Positions 10,826-20,800 of a stretch of DNA of 64,000 bases are shown here, one piece after another. The stretch comes from Actinomycetes bacterium. GTDB lineage: Bacteria > Actinomycetota > Acidimicrobiia > Acidimicrobiales > Microtrichaceae. The notes under the pieces are model-generated. The model did not search any database. It saw only the letters and a list, made by a program, of their open reading frames with translations, and was not told where the DNA came from. The translations under genes were made by a program, and so were the position numbers. Where the stretch lies: positions 1 to 64,000 of the forward strand of contig JAEWED010000106.1 in assembly GCA_023389745.1 (NCBI GenBank), read 5' to 3'. Within the stretch, counting starts at the first letter, position 1. Each line of letters starts with the position of its first letter.

Positions 10826-11274
10826 TCAGTCGGGCGCCTGCGGTGGCGAGCCCGTCGCCAGTCGGGTGGCCTGGGCCGCGAGCACCGAGTCCAGCGCGGG
10901 CCAGGCGGAGTCGTCCGCCGCCGCGGACCACGACAGCGCGAACAGAGTGGCGCCGACGGATGCCACGACGACCACGGCCCGGACCGGGCGACCGTCGAGC
11001 ACGACATCGGACTCGGTCCCCCAAGTCCCGGTCGCTCCGGGCGGCGGGGCCGGCTCGAATCCTCTCGTGGCGAGCACCTCACCGAGCGCATCGCCCGTGC
11101 CCGCTCCGCCCACGGCGACTAAGAGTTCGAACCGGTCCGCCAGGTGCGGGCATCGATCTGTCGCCAGTCCGTGCCCGGCAAGTCGCTCGGGTCGATCAGG
11201 AGTGCCTGCACGGCACCCTTGCCGGGCTTGGGCCCGATCCTCGAGCGCACCCAACGCAGACGGCCGGTCACCAT
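10826..11274 (-). pseudogene. Frameshifted remnant of a small actinobacterial hypothetical protein
   Basis: Two reading frames join into one plausible protein. The 5' part starts at ATG 11274 and reads MVTGRLRWVRSRIGPKPGKG, then contains SDLPGTDWRQIDARTWRTG, and stops after 51 residues at TAG 11119-11121. In the frame one base away, starting near 11130, the protein-like sequence resumes as VAVGGAGTGDALGEVLATRG and runs through WGTESDVVLDG and a final helix to TGA at 10826. The motif L-P-G-x-x-W-R-x-I-D-x-R-T-W-R-T-G is one I recall from intact actinobacterial proteins, where about 30-50 residues separate the two parts. This copy therefore looks both frameshifted and internally shortened. A real 51-residue protein with an unrelated downstream frame is the alternative. 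Confidence 0.5.
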
Positions 11275-11311
11275 GTCGCCCTCGCCCGTCGCTGGCAGCA
11301 GTTCACTGCGA

Positions 11312-11815
11312 TCAGCGCTCGAAGCCGACCTGCTGGCCGATCTGCTCGACCGACGAGCGGAACGCCTCCCAGGCGGCCGCAGCGGCCGAGGAGATCTCGT
11401 CCCCTGCGGCGTCGATCTTCTGGTCGAGCTCGTCGACACCGGAGCGGAGGTCGGTGAACGCCTGCTTGGTCTCGGGCGTGATCTTGTCCCCCTCGGCAGC
11501 GACGTCCTTGGCGACGTCATCGGCTTTGGCGCGAAGGTCCGAGAACTCGTCCGCGATCGCCGGGTCGACACCCGACAGGTCCGACGCCAGGTCCTGACCC
11601 GACTGCTTCAGTTCCGCCGTGGCGTCGTCGATCGCCTTCTTCGCGTCGTCGGTGGTCTGCTCGACCGCGCTCGACGCCGACTGCTTGGCGTCGTCCACCA
11701 GGGCGTCACGATCCTCGGAGCTGCAGGCCCCAGCGACGCCGAGCAGCACGACCGCTGCGCTGGCGGCGATCCGGCGTCCCGTGCGTGCAGTGCTCGACCG
11801 ACTGCTGTTCGACAT
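11312..11815 (-). CDS. Lipoprotein with charged helical body
   Basis: A 167-residue protein with a signal peptide (Arg-rich start, hydrophobic core AASAAVVLLGVAGAC) and a cysteine at about residue 27, a slightly non-canonical lipobox (A-G-A-C). The mature part is almost entirely predicted amphipathic helix rich in Ala, Asp and Lys. It has repeated SSAVEQTTDDAKKAIDDATAE-like heptads, suggesting a long helical hairpin or coiled coil on the outer face of the membrane. Start ATG 11815 follows GGAGG at normal spacing. It lies 35 bases beyond the 3' end of the giant minus-strand gene and may be co-transcribed with it. Function unknown; stress-type apolipoprotein-like lipoproteins have similar composition. 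Confidence 0.75.
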   Translation of the reverse strand: MSNSSRSSTARTGRRIAASAAVVLLGVAGACSSEDRDALVDDAKQSASSAVEQTTDDAKKAIDDATAELKQSGQDLASDLSGVDPAIADEFSDLRAKADDVAKDVAAEGDKITPETKQAFTDLRSGVDELDQKIDAAGDEISSAAAAAWEAFRSSVEQIGQQVGFER

Positions 11816-11850
11816 GGTGGGTCCTCCCCGATCCGGCATCACGACCGACC

Positions 11851-14800
11851 CTACCGGCCGCTTCCGACGTGGCGACGACGGGTGAATCCGGTGAGCATGA
11901 ACCCTCCGAAGAGCAGCGCACCCGCAGCGGCGAGCAGGCCGAGCACCGTCAGCCCGGTGAGCGCCAGACGGGCCGGCAACGGCTCGTCGTCGTCGACCTC
12001 GGCCGCCAGCGAGCCGACCACCGCACCCGGTTCGGGCTCGACGATCGTGCTGGTCACCGACGCCTGGTTGTCGTGGGCGTTCAGCTCGGCGGTCTCGGTC
12101 GACGCGACCGCGACGTTCGTGACCTGCTCGCCGCCACCGTCGGCGACCTGGCCGGTGACCATGATCCGAGCGGTGGCTCCGGCGGGCAGCGGCGACGTTC
12201 GCCGGCAGGCCAGGTCGCCGCCCAGGTCGACGCAGGCGAAGCCGTCGCCGCTGGCGGTGACGTCGATCAATTGCTCGGGGATCTTCGTCGACACCACGGG
12301 GTCCTCGGCGGCCGACGGACCGGCGTTGCTCAGCTCGAGCGCCCACACCGCCGTCTCGCCCACGGTCAGCTCACCCTGCAGGCTGGCGGTCAGCTCCAGG
12401 TTCGACAGCGGCACGATCCGCACCGGGTCCTCGGCAGCGTCGTTCGAGCGGTCCGCATCGGCGAGCTCGGTCGACACGGTCACCGTGTTGGTCACGCCAC
12501 CCTCGGCGGCGGGGTCGACGTCGACGACCAGGGTGATCGACGGCATCGCCGCACCAGGGTCGACCGGGGTGTCGCTGACACAGGCGATGACCGTGCGTGC
12601 CTCGTCGGGTTCACACGTCCAGCCGTCGCCCGAGGCACCCATGAACACCAGTCCGTCGGGCAGCGAGTCGGTCACGGTCACACGACCCTCGTGGCGGTTC
12701 GGGCCGAGGTTGCGGACCACGACGTCGAAGTCGCCGGTCGCACCCACCGAGAAGTCGCCGTCGTGGGTCTTCTCGACGGCCAGGTCGACCAGGGGCACGA
12801 CGTGCAGCTCGACGCTGGCGGTGTCGTTGCCCTCGGAGGGGTCGACCGTCGCGGCCGACACCTCGACGGTGTTGCGCAGCGCCTCGGCCGCCGTCTGCTG
12901 GAGCTCCCACGCAGCGCCGTCGACCGCGACGGTCAGCGTCACGGTGGTGGACTCGTCGGGGCCGAGCGTCCGGGCGTACTCGCAGCGGACCGGACCATCA
13001 CCCTGGGGCGCACGGCAGGTCCAGTCGTCGCCGTCGGCGGACACGAACGTGACGCCGTCGGGCAGCGTGTCGTCCACAGCGATCGGGGCGGCCGAGACGT
13101 TCGGACCGTCGTTGGTGACGGTCACGTCGATCTCCCCGGTCCCACCGACCTGGAACGGCTCGTCGCCGACGCTCGTGGCGACCCGAAGGTCGGCGAGCGG
13201 GCGGATCGGCACGGAGTCGGTGCCGACGTGCTCGGCGAGGTCGGTCGCACCCTCGACCGAGGCACGCACCGCGACGCGGTTGGTGACGACGTCGGGATCG
13301 GACTGGGGCACCGGGGCCGCCTCGGGCAGCACGCGGACGTCGACCTGGATCGGCGCGAGGCGGTCGCCCGCGGCGAGCAGCGGCGCCTGCTCGTCGAGGC
13401 CGTCGCGACCGGCGACGCAGTGCACGGTGCCGTTGGCACCGCGGCCGGCGCCCTCGCGCAGCTCGCAGTCCCAGCCGTCACCGGCGGCGTCGACGTGACC
13501 GAAGCCTGCGGGCAGGACCTGGTCGACGACGACCGGGCCGTACTCAGCCGACGGTCCGTCGTTGGCGACCGACAGGGTCAGCCGCTGGGTGCTGCCGACG
13601 GTCCAGGGGTCGGTGGCGGTGTCGTGGGCGACGTCGACGGTGAGCGACGCCGAGGGCACCACGGGGGTCTCGACGGCATCGGTGCGTTCGTCGGTGTCGG
13701 TCCCGCCGACGACCGCGACCCGGTTGTGCACCAGGTTCTCGGTGCCGGGTCGGGGGTCGGACACCGCGGCGGGGTCGACCCGGACGACGACGGTGATCAA
13801 GCCGAGCGAGCGCCCTACGGCGATCTCGCCGTTCCACACGCATCGGAAACCGCCCCGCTCGCCGTCACCGAAGCCGGTGCCCGCCTCGGTCTCGCAGTCC
13901 CAGCCGGGCGCGTCGACCCGCACGAGCTGCAGGTGCTCGTCGATGCGGTCGGTGACCTCGACGGGACCCTGCTCGGCGGCCGTGCCGGGGTTCGAGACCG
14001 TGATGTAGTAGCGGGCGTCGTGCTGGCCGGCGGTGAAGACGGCGCCGCCGTCGTCCTTGGTGACCGCGAGTCGGGCACCCTCGACCGGGGCGTCGGCGTC
14101 GGTGCCGGAGTCGCCCTCGGCGGCGCGGTCGAGTGCGCCGACTCGGGGCGCTGGTGCGATCGAGCCCGCGGCGCGGGCTGCGGGATCGAAGGTGCTCACG
14201 AGGTCGATCGGGTCGTAGGTCGATCCGGCGGGCGCGTCGGCGCCGTCGCGGGTGCACACCACGCGGCCGTTGTGGTCGGTCGGGGCGGTGCCCGAGAACG
14301 ACGTGCTGCCCGTCGCCGCGGACGCCGGCACGGTGCTGGCGGCGCAGTCCCAACCGGTGCCGCTGACCGAGACCAGCCGCAGCCCGTCGGGCAGATCGTC
14401 GACGACCTGGATCGGACCGTCGGCGGGCGACGGTCCGGCGTTGGTGACCTCGAGGCGGTGGGCGACGACCGCGCCCGGCGCCAGCGGGGTCGCGAGGTCC
14501 GCCGTCGCGGTGACCAGCAGGTCCGAGACGCGGGTGACCGTCGTCTCGGCCACGGCGGCGTCGTTCGAGGCGTCGGGGTCGGGGGTCGCGGACGACACGG
14601 TCGCGTCGGCACGCACCGTGCCCTCGGCGGTGATCGCCGCAGTGGTCACGTCGACGCCGATGACCACGCGGGCCAGGCTGATCGACGCGGGCAGCGGGCC
14701 GTCGGCCTCGCAGCGCACGGTCGCGCCGCCGTCGGGCAGGCTGCAGCGCCAGCCGTCGCCGAGCGCCGAGGTCGCGGTGACCCCGGCGGGCAGTCGGGTC

Positions 14801-17800
14801 TCGGCGACGATCGGCCCGCTGGCCGCGTCGGCGCCGCGGTTGACGACGTCGAGGTGGTAGGTGCCCTCGGCGCCGACGACGAAGCCGCCGGAGTGGGACA
14901 ACCGCACGGCCAGGTCTGCGGTCCGCAGGCGGGCCGCGGCATCGTCACGGTCACCCTCGAGCGGGGTGCTGCCGGCATCCGCACCGTCGACGGTCGCGGT
15001 GTTCGGGTGCAGCACGGGTTCGCCGTCGGCGTCGACCAGTCCCGGGGTGTCGGCGCTGGCGGGACCGGGGGTGGCGGTGAAGGTCAGCGTGACCGCGGAT
15101 CGTGGGCCGAGGTCGCACAGGTCCTGCCACTCGATGCGCTGGGCGAGACCGCCCTCGACGGCGTCGGTGACGACCACGGGCGAGCTCTGCGCGGCGTCGG
15201 GCACGCAGCCGCTGCCGTCGGAACCGAGGATGCCGACCGAGCCCTCGTCGAAGGTCCAGTTCACGGGCAGCGAGTCGGTGACGTCGATGCCGAAGGCGGT
15301 GCCGCGGCCGTCGTTGGTGACGACGAGCTCCCAGCCGACGGGCGAGCCGAGGTCGGCGTCGGACACCTCGTCGCCCGACGCGGTCGCCTTGTCGATGCCG
15401 AGGCGGGCCAGGTGGGTCGTGACCGAGTGGCTCGCCGACTCCGAGTCGTAGCCGCGGGCGGCGCCGTCTCGGGAGCCGCCGGAGTCATCGGCGCCGCCGG
15501 GCACTGCGAAGTACTCGGTGATCGTCGCGTCGTTCTCGAGCGTGTCGCCATCCGCGAACGAGCCCGACGTCGCGGCATCGACCTGCTGGGCGTAGGTGAT
15601 CGTGCAGGACTCCCCCGCTGCCAGACCAGTCGCGCCGACCTCGGCCGACGTGTGCAGCGTCCAGGTCGCCCGCTGCTCACCGAGGGTGGGGGTGGCGGCG
15701 GCGTCGCAGGTGCCGCCGGCGTCGCTCGGCGCGCCGAGCCCGACGGGGTACTCGTCGGTGACGACGATGCCGTGGGCGGCACTGGTGCCGGTGTTGGTGA
15801 CGGTGAGCGTGTAGCGCACGAGCTGGCCGGCCTCGACGGCGCCGTCGGCGTCGTCAGAGGTCTTCTCGATGCGCAGCTCGGGCTCGACGACGGTGACCTC
15901 GTCCGAGGCGGTGACGGTCATGTCGAACCCGGCGCTGTCGGCGACGGTGATGTCGTCGTCGCGTTCGCTGACGTTCCAGTTCAAGTCGACGTCGCCGAGC
16001 AGCACGTCGCCGGCGCGTGAGTCGGCGCCGTCGCGGGCGGTGACGCCGAGCTCGATGCGGCACTCGCCACCGACCGCGGACAGGTCGCCGAGGAACCAGC
16101 CGAAGCGGGCGCCGTCGGGGTCGAGCAGGTGCGGTGTGACGCCGTCGGTGACGCAGTGCCGGCCCAAGGGACCCTCGGCGCCACGCTGTCCGGTCAGCTC
16201 GACGCCGGGCGGCAGCACGTCGACGACGGTGGCGTCGTGCAGGGTCAGACCGTCGGGCAGCACGACCGTGATCGAGCGATCGACGGTGCCGCCGGCGACG
16301 ACGGTCGGGGACGCGGCGGTGCTGAGCAACGTCGGGCCCGCGATGCGGATCGTGTCGGTCGCGGTCGCCCGGTACGAGGTGCGGGCGTCGGGACCGTCGG
16401 TCGACGCCGCGGTGAGCGTCGTGGTGGTGGCGAGCGGGGTCGACGCAGCCATCGGCGCAGCGACGGTGGTGCGGTAGCCCAGCCGCGCCGGCTGGTCCGC
16501 GGTGATCACGAGACCGGACAGGTCCCACTCGATGCGGGTGGTGCCGTCCGCGCACGGTGGACTGGGCGGCGTCACGAGCACCAGGCCGGCGAGGTCGCCA
16601 GTGATCTCGATGTTGCCGAGGCCGTCGGGCACGCACTCCACGACCGTGGTCGAGGCGGCGGCCGGGCGACCCTCGGCGTTGGCGACGACGACCTCGTGGT
16701 CCACCACGCGACCGCCGACGAGCCTGTCGACGAGCGCGTCGCCGTCGGGGGTGTGCGCGCTCGTCACCGACAGATCCGGTTCGACGACGGTGATCGCGCT
16801 GGTCGCGGTGGTCGAGGCCCGGCCGTCGGCGCTGAGCTCGGCGTCCAGCTCGACGACGGCACCGTCGCTGTTGGTGTCGACATCGGTCAGGACGACGTCG
16901 AACGAGATCCGCACGGCGACCGGGTCGTCGCCGGTGTTGGTCCAGGACTTCCCGACGAGTCGCAGGCCGTCCGCGTCGCCGCGTTCGACCTCGAAGCCCG
17001 CCTCGGCCACGACGGAGTCGGGCACGAGCACGAGACCGGCGGGCATCGCGGCTTCGACGGCCACGTCACGCACCGACGTACCGGCCGGCACGGTCAGGTC
17101 GTAGGCGACCGGCACCCGCTCGCCGATGGTGGCGGTGGCATCGACACCCGCGTCGACGGAGGGGCCCGCGACGGTCAGGGTCGCGGGCGGCAGCGACACC
17201 GTGGCGGTGTCGTCGACCGAGGTCCCGGCCTCGTGCAGCGACAGCCCCGAGGGCTCGCCGTAGGACTGGATACGTGCGCGGTTGGTGTACTCGGTGCCGG
17301 CAGCGGCATCGTCGGCGACGGTGAGCTCGTAGGTGATCGACGCGACGTACCCGGCGGGCACGCGGTCGATCACCGCGGTGAGGGTGTCGGTCGCGTCGTC
17401 GCACTCGGCGCGCAGGATCGCCGTGGGCGACGCGTCCGCGCCGGAGAGCACCTCGGCGCGAGGCGTCAGCGCGACTGCCGGCTCGGCGGTCATCGTGGCG
17501 CAGCCGAGTCCTTCGGGCAGCGTGTCGACGACCAGCACGTCGAGCGCGTCGTTCGGCTGACCGGCGGCGACACGGTTGATCCGCATGCCGGTCGAGAGCC
17601 GCTGACCGGTGCGGTCCTGCGAGGAGCGCACCTGCGAGGTGCGGTCCGGGGATGCGGTGCGGCGGGTCGAGCGTTCGGTCTCGCCGAAGAGCGTGAGACC
17701 GGCGGCGTCGTCGCGTGCCCCGCCCCGGGCGGCGTTCGGGGACTCCTCGGCCATGTCGGCGTCACGGAGTCGTGCCTGCTCCCCCACGGCGCCTGCTGCA

Positions 17801-20800
17801 CGGAGCGGCGAGGCGACGTTCGCCACGTCGATGCGGAACGGCACACGCTGCCCGGACCGGACCAGATGGCCCTCGGCGGCATCGACGACGTCCTTGGTCA
17901 GCGTGAGCTGCGGTTCGGCCACACGATGGGCGCTGGACACACGGGCGCCGGTGCGGCGCACGCCGTCGCTGTCGAGCCCCGACACCTCGAGCTGGTGCCG
18001 CATGTCGACCGCGCTGCTGCTCGGGGCGTCGAGCACACCGCTGCTGCTCGGGGCGTCGAGCACACGGGCACCGACCACGACGTGGAAGACGGTCCCCTTC
18101 GGCGAGCTGACGCGCTCGCCCGGTTCGCGGTCCGCGGCGACACGCCACAGCACGGCGTTGCCGTAGCCCAGGTCGAGCTCCGGCCGCGAGGGCACCTCTG
18201 CGTCGTGGTCGTCCATGGCGGTGACGCCGACGTAGCGGGCGCCGGCGGGCAGGAAGTCGGTGATCTCGCCGTCACGGATCTGCACGCCCTCGGGCAGCTC
18301 GACGCGCAGTTCGGAGCACACCAGCTCACCCCGGGCGAACTCGATCGGCTCGTCAGGGGATGCGGTCCAGCCGGTCGAGCAGCGTTCGCCGTCGATCGAG
18401 TGGCGTGCGGCGTCGTCACCGCTCAGCACCCGATGCTCCAGGGTGTTCCACGTCGAGGTGAGCTCGTCGTCCGCGGCGGCGTGCACCGACTGGGGGCCGG
18501 TGACGTCGATGCCGTCGCGCACGACGCTGGTGCCGCTGACGGACGCGTCGTTGCGCAGGGTGTCGAACACGACGATGTCGCTGTCGGTCGTCGTGCGGTA
18601 CGTGATGCGGACCGTCGACGAGGGGGCGATCGTGCCGAGGTGCCAGCGCAGCGTGTCGCCGCCGTGTCCGGGCCGGTCGACCGTGGCGTCGAGCGGCACC
18701 GGGAGCTTCCCGTCGATCGACACCTCGGCCGTGCCGTCGACGAGGCGCAGCTGCTCGGGCAGGCGGTCGGTCACGACGGCGTCGGTGACCTCGCGGTAGG
18801 CGCCGGTGCGCACGACGAGCTCCCAGTCGGTGGGGCCGTTGCGCACGATGCCGTTGGCGCAGCGGCCGGTGCCGACGCCGTTGTCGGACGCGTTGCACGC
18901 CGCCTTGGTCAACGTCAGGTCGTCGGCGGTCAGGGTGAGCGCGGCGCGGCTCCACGTCGACGAGGCCTCGGCACCTTCGGCCAGGGTGCCGCGGTGCTCA
19001 CCCGACACCGTCGCCGTGTTGGCGACCGCCGTGGTGCCGGCGGTCCACTCGCCGGTGTTGTTGTCGAGGTTGGCGAGCTGCTCGCACGCGTCGGTCGCGG
19101 CGCGGCACGCCGGGTCGGGCGCGCCGGCGGACCCCTCGTCGGACCAGGGCGCGTTCGCACGTTCGGCGACGACGGCGGCATAGTCGATCGAGACCTGCTC
19201 GCCGGGCGCGAGGTCGCCGAGCTCCCAGCGCACCCGGGTGTAGGTGCCCGGTTCGAGCGGCCCGGTGCCGTCGGGGTCGAGCTCGACGGTGTCGACCGAC
19301 GAGGGGGTCCGACAACCGGCGTGCTCCGCGAGTGGCTGGTCGAGCCGGAGCGACGCACCCTCGGCGGCACGCTGTCCGTGCTCGGTCGTGCCGCAGCCAA
19401 GGAACTCCAGGGGTGCGGCGAGGTGGTCCTCGACGACGACCGAGCCGGTGGGAGCGGTCGGGGCGTTCGCGACGCGCAGCGTGAAGGTCGTGGGGTGGCC
19501 GGGTCCGCGCAGGACCTGGTCGTCGGCCGCGTCGGAGCTGAGCGTCACCTGCACCGGCACGACCCGGGCCGAGCCCGACGCCGAGGACCGCTCGGTCCAC
19601 TTCGACGAGGCGGCCTCGGGCGCTGCGTCGGGGTCCGGGACGCGGTGCTCGTCGGTCGAGGCGAACGCCGTGGCCTCGCCCGAGACGACGTCGCCGGCGA
19701 CCGGGCCGCCTGGCGTCCTGGTGGTGTCAGGCGCGTCAGGGGTGTTGGGGGCGATGCGGTAGCTGACCGACGCGAGCGATCCCGGCTGGGCGTCGCCGAT
19801 GTTCTCCCAGATCAGCGTCGAGGCGCCGTCGGTGGGCTCGTCGCGGCGCACACGCGTGGGCTCGACGCTGAACGAGCCCGGCACGGCGTGCATGCCGGCG
19901 GGCACCACGTCGGTCACGGTGACGTTGTGGTAGCGCTCCTGGTCGGGGTTGGTCGGTGCCCACGTGTTGTGCGCGTCCAGCTCGACCACCATCTCGGCGC
20001 CGACGAGGGCGCTGCCCTGGACCTCGACCCCGGCCGGTCCGACGCCGCGCACGTCCTTCACCAGGGCGAAGGTGTTCGGCGGCAGCACGGGCTCGTCGGC
20101 CGCCGCGACGCCGTAGGGCGGAAGGCTGGCGGCGCCGGTCGCGACGAGGGTCACCGCGGCGAGCAGTCGCAACGCAGGGTTCGAGCGTCGGTTCACCACG
20201 ACCTTCAGGTCCGCCGCGGTCCGCGGCGGTGCGGCTTCGAGGCGGGCGGACGCGGCGGACGGCACCCACGACGCCGCCCAGAACGCCATCAGGTGGTCCT
20301 GCGTCGCGGGCGGCACGGCGACGAACTGGATGCCGAGGCGGGTCGAGTCGTCCTCGAGCTCGACCGCGGAGCGCACGACACCCGGCACGCGCAGCGGTTC
20401 GAGCCGGCCGGGCAGGTCGATGGAGACGGGCACCGTCGAGCCCACGTCCCGCGGATCGTCGGTGCGCACGCCGATGCCGGTCGGGCCCAGGTCGACCAGG
20501 TCGACGGCCACACCACCGACCACGACGTCGACCGCGGCGACCGCACGCGACGAGCCGCGACGGCGACGGGTCGGCACGATCACGTCGATCGCTCGCAGCA
20601 GCGGCGCGGTGGCCGCCACGCCGGCGGTCAGCAGCACGACGGTGTCGACCTTCGGCGTGTCCGCGAGGGGCCAGCCCGTCAGCTCGGTCAGCGCCCGGGC
20701 GCCGAGCGCGACGAGCAGGACCGCCGTGGCGAGGAAGGCGATGCGGACCCGGTCGACCCGGGAACCGACGGTGCGGCCGATCACGGCCGAGGCGATCACC

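Noticed and set aside
11785..16020. 1411-codon plus-strand frame opposite the stalk region
   Set aside because: Antisense shadow without recognisable sequence.
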